A stretch of DNA of 22,950 nt from contig PNJM01000006.1 of the NCBI GenBank assembly GCA_013821865.1, positions 1 to 22,950 on the forward strand. The letters are read 5' to 3'. The notes beneath the pieces were generated by a model. It did not search any database. It saw only the letters and a list, made by a program, of their open reading frames with translations, and was not told where the DNA came from. Positions 15,405-22,001 of the stretch are shown here, in pieces. Source of the stretch: Rhodocyclaceae bacterium (GTDB lineage: Bacteria > Pseudomonadota > Gammaproteobacteria > Burkholderiales > Rhodocyclaceae). The first letter of the stretch is position 1; each line of letters starts with the position of its first letter. The translations under genes and the position numbers were made by a program.

Positions 15405-15858
15405 CGTCGTCTCCTGCGTTGTTCAGCATCGCGAAATCCACCCGCGTTGCGGCGAGCATGGCGCGACGGCGGCGGTCTTCGCCGGTGCGACTGAGCGCCC
15501 CGGACTCAATGTGTGCCGACACCCGTTCCCAGCCAGGAAATCGGGCGGCGAGGACGGCGTCGAGTATTGCCAGCGAACGGGCAAGTTCGGCATCGTCGGC
15601 CATCACCTGGGCGCCGCCTGCGGCCCGACGGCCGTCGGACAGAGCGAGTTCGATGCTGCACGAGGACAGCGGAAATTCGCCCAGGTAATAGGGTTCGTGA
15701 AAAGCCCCATCGGTCAGGGTCAGGAGGCCGAGGCCCGCCTGCGGGAGACTCTTGAGTTTCACGTCGCAGTCGGCCGTCAACTGATCGGCCAGCGCGTTCA
15801 ATACGGTTGCCGGATGTGCGGTCAGCGCCCGAATCCAGTTTTTTCTTTCCATGTTCAT
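15391..15858 (-). CDS. phnG: C-P lyase core subunit PhnG
   Basis: Core subunit of PhnGHIJ; with PhnI it forms the centre of the complex and is required for nucleosidyl transfer. The 155 residues compare with 150 in E. coli. Diagnostic segments are RKNWIRALTAHP near the start, FHEPYYLGEFPLSSCSIEL and GGAQVMADDAELARSLAILDA. The tail is unusually acidic (GDDDDEG). The ATG at 15858 shares one base with the phnE2 stop (TGATG) and has GGGAGATTGGG upstream. The second ATG, two codons in, is an alternative. Confidence 0.93.
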   Translation of the reverse strand: MNMERKNWIRALTAHPATVLNALADQLTADCDVKLKSLPQAGLGLLTLTDGAFHEPYYLGEFPLSSCSIELALSDGRRAAGGAQVMADDAELARSLAILDAVLAARFPGWERVSAHIESGALSRTGEDRRRRAMLAATRVDFAMLNNAGDDDDEG

Positions 15859-16667
15859 CAACCCAATCTCCCTCGTAACCACGCCGAGGCGTAGTCGATA
15901 ATCAAAATGGTGGCCAGGATGACCAGAATCAGCGCGGCGGACTGGCCATAGTCGAACAGGCGCAAGGTGTCGTGGAGCGCCAGACCGATGCCGCCGGCCC
16001 CGACCAGACCTAGCACCGAGGCCATGCGCACGTTGCGATCCAGAATGTAGAGGACGTAGCCCAAGGCCTCGCGCATGATCGACGGCCAGCCGGCATACAT
16101 GACCATTTGCGGAAAATTGGCGCCGGTGGATGCCACGCCCTCGCAAACACCCTTGTCCACCCGCTCCAGACTTTCGGCGAAGAACTTGCCTAGAAAACCG
16201 GCCGTATGCACGCCGAGCGCGAGCGCGCCGGGCAACGGTCCCAGCCCGAGCGCGGCAACGAAGATCAGGGCCAGCAGCAAATCCGGCATGGCGCGCATGA
16301 AATTGAGGGTTTCCCGGGCGATGCGGTAGGTCACGGCATTGGGTGCGAAGTTGCGCGCGGCCAGCGGCGCCAGGAAGAACGCCACCAGCAGCGCGAACAC
16401 CGTGCCCCAGAGCGCGGTGGCCAGGGTGATCCCCATCAGTTCCAGATATCTAGACAAGTTGGTGAAATCGGGGTTTCCGTAACGGCCGAAATATTCGGCC
16501 ATGTCCTCGACGCCATACGCCAAAGCCTCGAAGGAGATATCCAGATCCAACACGATCAGCCAGAGAATGGCTAGCGTCGCCGCCATCCAGACCGGCGCCG
16601 GATTGCGCGGCTTCGGCGGGAATGGCTCCGCTTGCCGACGAGCCGATTTCAGATCATGGACGTTCAT
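15858..16667 (-). CDS. phnE2: Phosphonate ABC transporter permease (second PhnE)
   Basis: Inner-membrane permease of the phosphonate importer PhnCDE. The 269-residue chain has hydrophobic segments around residues 27-45, 75-98 and 125-160 and near the C-terminus (ALILVILATILIIDYASAWL), and the PhnE coupling region FFAESLERVDKGVCEGVASTGAN followed by LGLVGAGGIG. It is a tandem homologue of the upstream permease; the two probably form a heterodimer. Its start overlaps the phnE1 stop by four bases. A charged, proline-rich N-terminal extension (KSARRQAEPFPPKPRNP) precedes the first membrane segment. Confidence 0.92.
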   Translation of the reverse strand: MNVHDLKSARRQAEPFPPKPRNPAPVWMAATLAILWLIVLDLDISFEALAYGVEDMAEYFGRYGNPDFTNLSRYLELMGITLATALWGTVFALLVAFFLAPLAARNFAPNAVTYRIARETLNFMRAMPDLLLALIFVAALGLGPLPGALALGVHTAGFLGKFFAESLERVDKGVCEGVASTGANFPQMVMYAGWPSIMREALGYVLYILDRNVRMASVLGLVGAGGIGLALHDTLRLFDYGQSAALILVILATILIIDYASAWLRGRLG

Positions 16668-17479
16668 GCCCGTCTCCCGTGGATGATGCGGCTGCGCAAG
16701 CGGTCTGACGCACGATCAAGGGCGGTCACCACCAGATAGATGGATAGCGCGATCAAGAGCAAGCGCTCGTATTGGAAGAGGCGCATGGACATCACCAGGT
16801 CGTAACCGATACCGCCGGCGCCGACCAGGCCGAGGATGGCGGCCGCACGCAGGTTGTGGTCGAGGATGTACATCACCGTGCCGACGAAGTCGGGCAAAGC
16901 CTGGGGCAGCATGGCGAACAGGCGCACTTGCAGCCAGCCGGCGCCGTGCGCCCGCACTCCCTCCACCGCCTTGTGGTCGACCACCTCGATGGACTCGGCG
17001 AAGAACTTGCCCATGAATCCCACCGTCACGAAGGCCAGCGCCATGACGCCGGGCAAGGGGCCGAGGCCGACCGCCGATACGAAGACCAGCGCCCAGACCA
17101 GTTCCGGGAGCGCCCGCATCAGGCTCAACAGATCGCGCGTAACCCGATAGACCACCGGATGCGGCGTCGCGTTGTTGGCGGCCAGTATGCCCAAGGGCAG
17201 GCTCACGACAACGGCGATGGCGGTGCCCAGCACCGTCATTTCGATGGTTTCGAGCATCTTCGCCAGAAGTTGCGGCACATACTCCCAGTCAGGCGTGACG
17301 AACATCTGCCCGGCGAAGGCGACCATCCTGCCGATGGAGCCGATCAGGCGGACGAAGTCCACCTCCACGATCGGCGCCGTCAGCCAGAGACCGGCGAGCA
17401 GTGCCAGCACGCCGCCGACCAGCGGCAGCGGCGGCCAGCCGTTAGGCGTAGGCCAGCGCCATGTCGAGGCTGTTGTCAT
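16664..17479 (-). CDS. phnE1: Phosphonate ABC transporter permease (first PhnE)
   Basis: First of two permease genes of the phosphonate importer. The 271 residues include membrane segments near residues 18-40, 82-100, 120-150 and 240-260, and the conserved FMGKFFAESIEVVDHKAVEGV loop with LGLVGAGGIGYDLVMSMRLFQY. The start codon lies 38 bases inside phnC, an unusually long overlap for this operon. No later in-frame ATG would keep the first membrane segment, so the overlap is accepted. Confidence 0.91.
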   Translation of the reverse strand: MTTASTWRWPTPNGWPPLPLVGGVLALLAGLWLTAPIVEVDFVRLIGSIGRMVAFAGQMFVTPDWEYVPQLLAKMLETIEMTVLGTAIAVVVSLPLGILAANNATPHPVVYRVTRDLLSLMRALPELVWALVFVSAVGLGPLPGVMALAFVTVGFMGKFFAESIEVVDHKAVEGVRAHGAGWLQVRLFAMLPQALPDFVGTVMYILDHNLRAAAILGLVGAGGIGYDLVMSMRLFQYERLLLIALSIYLVVTALDRASDRLRSRIIHGRRA

Positions 17480-18221
17480 CTTCGATGCCTTCCCGTTGGT
17501 AGATGGTGTGCAGTACGGAGTGCGTCATTTGTTCGGGGCTGCCGTCGAAAACGATCTTCCCGCTATTCATGCCAATGATGCGATCGGCGAAACGCCGCGC
17601 CAGTTCCACCTGATGCAGATTGACCACGACCGTAATGCCGTCGCGGTCGCAGATTTCGCGCAGTAGGGTCATGATCTCCTCGCTCGATACCGGATCGAGG
17701 CTGGCGACCGGTTCGTCGGCCAGGATGACCTTGGGCCGTTGGGCCAGAGCCCGCGCGATGCCGACACGTTGCTGTTGCCCGCCAGACAGTTTGTCGGCGC
17801 GGCTCCAGGCCTTGTCGGTCAGGGCTACACGGGACAGAGCCTCCCGGGCAATGCCCATGTCCTCCTGGCGGAAGAGATAGAACACGCTGCCCACCCAGGA
17901 ACGGTGCGCCAAGCGTCCCGTCAGGACGTTGGTGACGACGGAAAGCCGGTCCACCAGATTGAACTGCTGGAACACCATGGCCACCTTGGAGCGGATGTGG
18001 CGCAGCTTGTGCCCGTCAACGGCTTCACCTCCGATGCGTACTTCGCCGGTGGTCGGGGTTTCCAGGCCGTTTACCAGGCGCAGCAGGGTGGACTTGCCGG
18101 CGCCGCTCGGGCCCAGCACGACGGTGAAACTGCCGGATTGAATCTCCGTATCGATACCCTTCAGGGCCTCGAAGCCGTTCGGGAAGCGTTTCGTTACGGA
18201 TTGAATGGAAATCGCGGACAT
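17442..18221 (-). CDS. phnC: Phosphonate ABC transporter ATP-binding protein
   Basis: ATPase powering the PhnCDE importer. The 259-residue protein has Walker A GPSGAGKST (residues 37-45), the Q-loop MVFQQFNLVDRLSVVTNVLTG typical of PhnC, the signature LSGGQQQRVGIARAL, and Walker B VILADEPVASLDP. An AAGGAG ribosome-binding site precedes the ATG at 18221. It follows phnD after 67 bases that hold a 9-bp hairpin. Confidence 0.95.
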   Translation of the reverse strand: MSAISIQSVTKRFPNGFEALKGIDTEIQSGSFTVVLGPSGAGKSTLLRLVNGLETPTTGEVRIGGEAVDGHKLRHIRSKVAMVFQQFNLVDRLSVVTNVLTGRLAHRSWVGSVFYLFRQEDMGIAREALSRVALTDKAWSRADKLSGGQQQRVGIARALAQRPKVILADEPVASLDPVSSEEIMTLLREICDRDGITVVVNLHQVELARRFADRIIGMNSGKIVFDGSPEQMTHSVLHTIYQREGIEDDNSLDMALAYA

Positions 18222-18239
18222 GACTTTTCTCCTTTGTCC

Positions 18240-18270
18240 GGGAAGGCAAACCGACGCGATCTGCCTTCCC
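18240..18270 (-). promoter_or_regulatory. Intercistronic hairpin between phnD and phnC
   Basis: GGGAAGGCA (18240-18248) and TGCCTTCCC (18262-18270) form a perfect 9-bp stem with a 13-base loop, just after the phnD stop and before the phnC ribosome-binding site. There is no T run. Such stems after binding-protein genes often protect the upstream mRNA and raise binding-protein levels relative to the rest of the operon. Confidence 0.55.
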
Positions 18271-18288
18271 CCATGCGTTTACTTGCGC

Positions 18289-19161
18289 TTACTTGAGCAG
18301 GTCTTTTTTCTGCAGTCCCAGGTCCTTCACCATGTCGCGGATCATCTGGTAGTCCTTCGGGCCGACCGCTACGTAGTGGGTCAGGTTGCCGTAGCCGGTG
18401 ACTTTGATGTCCTTGTGAGCAGTCAGGATGGCGTCCTGAATCTTCGCCTTCATGTCAGCGGGCAGGTCGCTGCGATAAACCAGGGGCGATCCGGGCAAGG
18501 GGTCGGATTCCTTGACGATACAGTTGGTCTGCTTGGTGATGAGGCCCTTGGCCAGCATCTTCTCGTAGGTGATGTCGTTGTCGGCGGCGGCATCGACGGT
18601 CTTGTTCTTGACCGCCAGTTCGGCCGCATCATGTGAGCCGGCATAGGTGAACTTGCCGAAGAACTCCTGCGGCATCATTCCTGTTTCTTTCTTGACCATG
18701 TAGGTTGGCATCAGGCCACCCGAGGTCGAGGCTGGATCGACGAAGGCCACGCTCTTACCCTTGAGATCCTTGATCGACTTGATGCCGGAGTCGCAGGGGG
18801 CGATGATCAGACTCTTGTAGGTATGCGAGCTGCTGCCTTCGCGGATGCCGACGGCGAATGCTTCCGCGCCGGCCTCCTGCTCGGCCAGGTAATAGGAAAG
18901 CGGTCCGAACCAGGCGATGTCGACACGCTTCTTCTTCATCGCCTCGATGACACCAGCGTAGTCGGTGGCGGTAAACACTTTTACCTTGGCGCCCAGTTTT
19001 TTCTCAAGTTGGACACGCATCGGCTCGAATTTCTGGATCATCTCCTCGTTGTTCTCGGCCGGAATCAGGCCCATGACAATGTCGCGCGCCTGAGCGGATG
19101 CGGCGGTTAATGACAAGGCCAGCGCCAGCGCGCTTGCCGAAAGAGTGGGTTTCAAATACAT
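18289..19161 (-). CDS. phnD: Phosphonate ABC transporter periplasmic binding protein
   Basis: Captures phosphonates in the periplasm and delivers them to PhnE1/E2. The 290-residue precursor has a Sec signal peptide (MYLKPTLSASALALALSLTA, then ASAQA) with likely cleavage after Ala25. The mature protein starts RDIVMGLIPAENNEEM and carries the PhnD signature regions KVFTATDYAGVIEAMKKKRV, IAWFGPLSYYLA and FVDPASTSGGLMPTYMV. The start at 19161 is chosen over an upstream ATG because it gives a proper signal peptide and has GGGAG upstream. It begins 35 bases after phnF with no visible promoter of its own. Confidence 0.95.
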   Translation of the reverse strand: MYLKPTLSASALALALSLTAASAQARDIVMGLIPAENNEEMIQKFEPMRVQLEKKLGAKVKVFTATDYAGVIEAMKKKRVDIAWFGPLSYYLAEQEAGAEAFAVGIREGSSSHTYKSLIIAPCDSGIKSIKDLKGKSVAFVDPASTSGGLMPTYMVKKETGMMPQEFFGKFTYAGSHDAAELAVKNKTVDAAADNDITYEKMLAKGLITKQTNCIVKESDPLPGSPLVYRSDLPADMKAKIQDAILTAHKDIKVTGYGNLTHYVAVGPKDYQMIRDMVKDLGLQKKDLLK

Positions 19162-19196
19162 TGCGATTGCTCCCGTAAGGTTGATCAATAGGACGG

Positions 19197-19925
19197 TCAA
19201 GGATTGATGCGCAGTTGGATCCGGTCGGCGCGAAACCGGGTCAGGGCGTATTCGAGCGGGGTACCATCCCGTTCGCCTACATTGACGCTTTTGACCCGTA
19301 GCACGGGCTGGTTCTGGGGCATACCCAGCAGCGAGGCATCATCTCCTTGCGGGAGCGCCGCGCTGACCAGGCTTTCGACCCGCCGCAGTTTCAACCCGTG
19401 GCGAACACCGAGATGTTCGTGCAGCGATCCCCCGTGGTATTCCGCCAGCAGGTACGGAAAAATCCGCTTCGGCAGGAAATGGGAAATCACGCAAACTGGC
19501 CGATCATCGGCCAGGCGCAGGGATTCAACCCAGATGACCGGGTCGTTCTCAGCCAAGCGCAGGCGGGTGGCAACGCCACCACGTGCCGGGATCACCAGTT
19601 TGCGCAGAATGCGGTTGCTGGCGGTCTTGCCGAGCGATTCGAAGGTTTCGGTGAAGCGCGTGCCGCTACCCAGCACGTAGTCGGCGGGGGCATCGAGCAC
19701 GAAAGTGCCCTTGCCATGGCGACGCTCCAGCAGGCCGGCGGCGATCAGGTCCTCGACTGCGCGGCGAACGGTGTGGCGATTGACACCGAAGCGCTCCGCT
19801 AGCTCGTTTTCCGAGGGTAGGCACTCTCTTGGCGACAGGAACGAAGCGATTTCTTCCTTGAGCAGTTTGGCAATCTGGCTATAGATCGCTTCGCCGCCAT
19901 TCCGTTGCAGAGCTACAAGACTCAT
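19197..19925 (-). CDS. phnF: GntR-family (HutC/PhnF-type) transcriptional regulator of phosphonate use
   Basis: First gene of the operon; a likely repressor of the operon and of itself. The 242 residues comprise an N-terminal winged helix-turn-helix (about 12-76, with LPSENELAERFGVNRHTVRRA and GLLERRHGKGTFV) and a C-terminal UTRA ligand-binding domain (about 95-240, with VIWVESLRLADDRPVCVISHFLP and the closing LEYALTRFRADRIQLRI). UTRA domains of this group sense small metabolites; the ligand here cannot be read from sequence. An inverted repeat lies directly upstream of the start codon, where an autoregulatory operator would be. Confidence 0.93.
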   Translation of the reverse strand: MSLVALQRNGGEAIYSQIAKLLKEEIASFLSPRECLPSENELAERFGVNRHTVRRAVEDLIAAGLLERRHGKGTFVLDAPADYVLGSGTRFTETFESLGKTASNRILRKLVIPARGGVATRLRLAENDPVIWVESLRLADDRPVCVISHFLPKRIFPYLLAEYHGGSLHEHLGVRHGLKLRRVESLVSAALPQGDDASLLGMPQNQPVLRVKSVNVGERDGTPLEYALTRFRADRIQLRINP

Positions 19926-19931
19926 CTAGAC

Positions 19932-19978
19932 ATCCCTACATTAAGTTGTAGGGAATGTACTGACTCATTGTGACAACA
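19932..19978 (-). promoter_or_regulatory. phn operon control region: inverted repeat and Pho-box-like sequence
   Basis: CCCTACA (19934-19940) and TGTAGGG (19947-19953) form an inverted repeat around TTAAGT, extended by one T-A pair, starting eight bases before the phnF ATG. Just upstream on the minus strand, TTGTCACAATGAGTCAG (19978-19962) contains two GTCA cores ten bases apart, resembling a Pho box whose usual period is eleven. I see no clear -35/-10 pair. Confidence 0.35.
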
Positions 19979-20010
19979 TGATGAATCTAGATTTCAGTGG
20001 TGACATGACG

Positions 20011-20190
20011 TCACTTGGTGGTTTGTGCGTGCCGCTGATCATCCTTGGCATGGAGGTAGATCGTTTCGATCGAGGAGTGCCTCAGGTTTTCTGGATAAAG
20101 CGGATGTCGTTGCCAGCATTGGCCTGGTGGGTCGCCGATGTATGGCGTAGCCAATGTGTGGAGGCACGTCGAAACGTCGCTGCATCACGT
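20011..20190 (-). pseudogene. Tyrosine recombinase, C-terminal remnant with frameshift
   Basis: Minus-strand translation gives RRASTHWLRHTSATHQANAG and NDIRFIQK in one frame, then LRHSSIET-IYLHAKDDQRHA in the next frame, ending at the TGA at 20011. The HxxR motif (HWLR), the LRHSS box and the catalytic tyrosine in YLHA are all recognisable. A one-base loss in the A run at about 20095 breaks the frame, and one or two codons are missing before the tyrosine compared with typical relatives. The N-terminal three quarters are absent; the IS element starts just beyond. This is a different integrase type from the P4-like fragment at 8177-8704, so they are not two halves of one gene. Confidence 0.8.
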
Positions 20191-20198
20191 GGGGAAGG

Positions 20199-20212
20199 CA
20201 GAGCGGGCCCCG
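20199..20212 (+). repeat. IS left terminal inverted repeat
   Basis: 14 bases that are the exact reverse complement of 21538-21551. The ends do not start with the TG typical of many IS3 elements, so the true tip could lie a few bases in or out. Confidence 0.7.
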
Positions 20213-20260
20213 TTTGTTTGGACAGAATTTCCGGGAGGATAAGTGGAGCCTTGCGGCGTA

Positions 20261-20325
20261 GGGTTATCCACGGGGCCGCCGCCCGCCCCTTTGAGGCGGG
20301 AGGCGAGCGGCCCGGTGGGTAACCC
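20261..20325. repeat. Large stem-loop inside the IS, downstream of orfB
   Basis: The 19 bases at 20261-20279 pair with 20307-20325 with two mismatches, and CCCGCC (20282-20287) pairs with GGCGGG (20295-20300) inside it. The fold lies just past the orfB stop. There is no T run. It may block transcription through the IS or be part of the transposase recognition end. Confidence 0.6.
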
Positions 20326-20332
20326 GGATACG

Positions 20333-21163
20333 TCATGCCGCGATCCTCTCCTGCGGCAGGCCGCCGAAGTAGATCGCATCCGGCGTCTTGCCGTCAAGTG
20401 TGCGATGCGGCCGGCGGGTGTTGTAGAAGGCCAGATACGCGCCCAGGCCGGCCTGGGCGGCCGACACCGAGTCGTAGGCCTTCAGATACACCTCCTCGTA
20501 CTTCACGCTCTTCCAGAGGCGCTCGACGAACACGTTGTCGCGCCAGCAGCCTTTGCCGTCCATGCTGATGGCGATGCCGTGGGCCTTGAGCAGATCGGTG
20601 AACTCCAGGCTGGTGAATTGGCTGCCCTGATCGGTGTTGAAGATCTCCGGCACGCCATATTTCGCGATGGCCCCCCGCACCGCGTCCAGACAGAAGTCGG
20701 TGGTGAGCGTGTTCGACAGGCGCCAGGCGAGCACGCGGCGCGAATGCCAGTCCATCACCGCCACCAGATAGACGAAGCCGCGGCGCATCGGGATGTAGGT
20801 GATGTCGGTCGCCCAGACCTGGTTGGGCCGCTCGATGGCGAGATTCCTGAGCAGGTACGGGTAGACCGGGTGGGCGGCATGGCGCCGGCTGGTGTTCGGT
20901 TTCCGGTACAGCGCCTCGATGCCCATCTTCTTCATCAGGGTGCCGACGTGCTTGCGCCCGATCTCGTGGCCTTCCCGCCGCAGCAGGTCGCGCAGCATGC
21001 GCGCGCCGGCGAAGGGGGACTCCAAATGCAGTTCGTCGATCCGGCGCATGAGCGCCAGGTCTTCCGGCGAGCTCGGCTGCGGCGCGTAGTAGGCGGTGGA
21101 ACGTGCCAGTTCGAGAATCCGGCATTGCCGGACGACCGGCAGGGCGTGGGTGCGGTCGATCAT
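20333..21163 (-). CDS. IS3-family transposase, catalytic OrfB
   Basis: The DDE-type integrase-core subunit. From the ATG at 21163 it has 276 residues with an HTH_21-like N-terminal region (LHLESPFAGARMLRDLLRRE) and the catalytic acids Asp120 (WATDITYI), Asp178 (FNTDQGSQF) and Glu214 (VFVERLWKSVKYEE); 35 residues separate the second and third, as expected. In the family it is usually made as an OrfA-OrfB fusion by -1 frameshifting. Here the orfA stop and this ATG overlap in ATGA, and the OrfB frame is also open far upstream through orfA, so both coupling and frameshifting are possible. No long A run is seen at the junction. Confidence 0.92.
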   Translation of the reverse strand: MIDRTHALPVVRQCRILELARSTAYYAPQPSSPEDLALMRRIDELHLESPFAGARMLRDLLRREGHEIGRKHVGTLMKKMGIEALYRKPNTSRRHAAHPVYPYLLRNLAIERPNQVWATDITYIPMRRGFVYLVAVMDWHSRRVLAWRLSNTLTTDFCLDAVRGAIAKYGVPEIFNTDQGSQFTSLEFTDLLKAHGIAISMDGKGCWRDNVFVERLWKSVKYEEVYLKAYDSVSAAQAGLGAYLAFYNTRRPHRTLDGKTPDAIYFGGLPQERIAA

Positions 21164-21462
21164 CTTCTTGCGCTCAGCAGGCCCGCCTTGGTGAGCGCGC
21201 TTTCTAAAAAATCGTTCTCCAGTGCGAGCTGCCCGATCTTGGCGTGCAGCACCTTTAAATCGACCGGCGGAGTCTCCGGACTGCTGCCGCCAAAAACCTG
21301 CGCCGCCCGTTCCAGCAACTGCGTCTTCCATTCGGCAATCTGGTTCGGATGCACGTCGTGCTGCTGCGCCAGTTCCGCCAGGGTCTTGTCGCCTTTTACC
21401 GCCGCGATCGCCACTTGGGCCTTGAACGCCGGTGAGTGGTTCCGTCTCTTCCTTCTTGCCAT
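21160..21462 (-). CDS. IS3-family transposase, OrfA (DNA-binding)
   Basis: A 100-residue protein with a helix-turn-helix (FKAQVAIAAVKGDKTLAELA and HDVHPNQIAEWKTQLL) followed by a short leucine-rich coiled coil (LHAKIGQLALENDFLESAL), the standard OrfA layout. The ATG at 21462 gives the usual MARRKRRNHSP start; the open frame upstream to 21516 runs toward the terminal repeat. Its stop overlaps the orfB start. Confidence 0.9.
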   Translation of the reverse strand: MARRKRRNHSPAFKAQVAIAAVKGDKTLAELAQQHDVHPNQIAEWKTQLLERAAQVFGGSSPETPPVDLKVLHAKIGQLALENDFLESALTKAGLLSARR

Positions 21463-21550
21463 GCTCTTGCTCCATTTCAGGGCCGCGACGCGGCCGTTGG
21501 GGGGCAAGGCTATCACTTATCCAACTGTCCGAATTTCCGGGGCCCGCTCT

Positions 21551-21898
21551 GAAAACCCGACTATTGTTGATGCCGTATTACGGCTTTGTGCCAGTGCGGT
21601 TGTTGCGGCGCCAATCCGTTCATTCGGTGTGCTTTCATCGTTAATTCTGGCGCGGCAGCTTACAGCGCAACTCAGGCAGCAGCGATGGCGGATCGAAAAG
21701 CTGGAATCGAAACTCGCCTTTATGCGGAAGATTTCCGAGGCGAAAACGATTGTCATGCATACGAAAGGCATCTCTGAAGATGAGGCGTATGCGGTTATGC
21801 GGGAACAGGCGATGTCCAAGCGGGTTCCGATCGAGGAGATTGCGACGGCGATCATGAATGCCAACGAGATCCTCGCCATGGGCAAGAAGAGCGGCTAA
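21551..21898 (+). pseudogene. AmiR-like ANTAR antitermination regulator, 5' end removed by the IS
   Basis: The remaining 115 codons start at the IS border with ENPTIVDAVLRLCASAVVAA, the late part of the pseudo-receiver domain as in Pseudomonas AmiR, followed by a coiled-coil linker (LRQQRWRIEKLESKLAFMRK) and a complete ANTAR RNA-binding domain (EAKTIVMHTKGISEDEAYAV, MREQAMSKRVPIEEIATAI). About 70-80 N-terminal residues are missing, and they are not on the other side of the IS. Such proteins bind paired hairpins in leader RNAs to prevent termination, often for amidase, nitrile or nitrate genes. The frame is open back into the IS, but no sensible start is seen, so it is probably dead. Confidence 0.82.
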
Positions 21899-21964
21899 CG
21901 TCATTCGAAGAGAGATGCGACATGACGCGTTCTTTAGCTGATCTGATTACTGTCCCTGTACAAA

Positions 21965-21996
21965 CTGCCGTTCCCTCATGCGGGAACAGGAGGCAG
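21965..21996 (-). terminator. Possible terminator of the GNAT gene
   Basis: On the minus strand CTGCC and GTTCCC pair with GGGAAC and GGCAG (21992-21996/21965-21969 and 21982-21987/21970-21975), with a four-base bulge and a six-base loop, followed by TTTGT. It lies directly after the GNAT stop codon. The T run is short. Confidence 0.45.
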
Positions 21997-22001
21997 GACA
22001 C

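Larger units (their letters stand above)
20199..21551 (-). mobile_element. IS3-family insertion sequence, about 1.35 kb
   Basis: Bounded by inverted repeats CAGAGCGGGCCCCG at 20199-20212 and its complement at 21538-21551. Further inside, GGACAG and GGATAAGTG recur at both ends, with a few extra bases on the left. Inside are overlapping orfA and orfB with an intact DD(35)E catalytic domain. No target duplication is visible: the flanks differ, and the two sides belong to different genes (recombinase remnant on the left, ANTAR gene on the right). This suggests a deletion or recombination next to the element after it landed. Confidence 0.88.

Noticed and set aside
20243..21898. A 551-codon plus-strand open frame crossing the IS element
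   Set aside because: Its first 436 codons are the antisense of the IS transposase genes. Only the last 115, beyond the IS border, resemble a protein family (ANTAR), so only that part is annotated.
21922..22001. A possible truncated gene starting at 21922 behind a GAAGAGAG site
   Set aside because: The start looks plausible, but after about 25 codons the frame enters the antisense of the GNAT gene and its terminator. No family is recognised, so it is not annotated.
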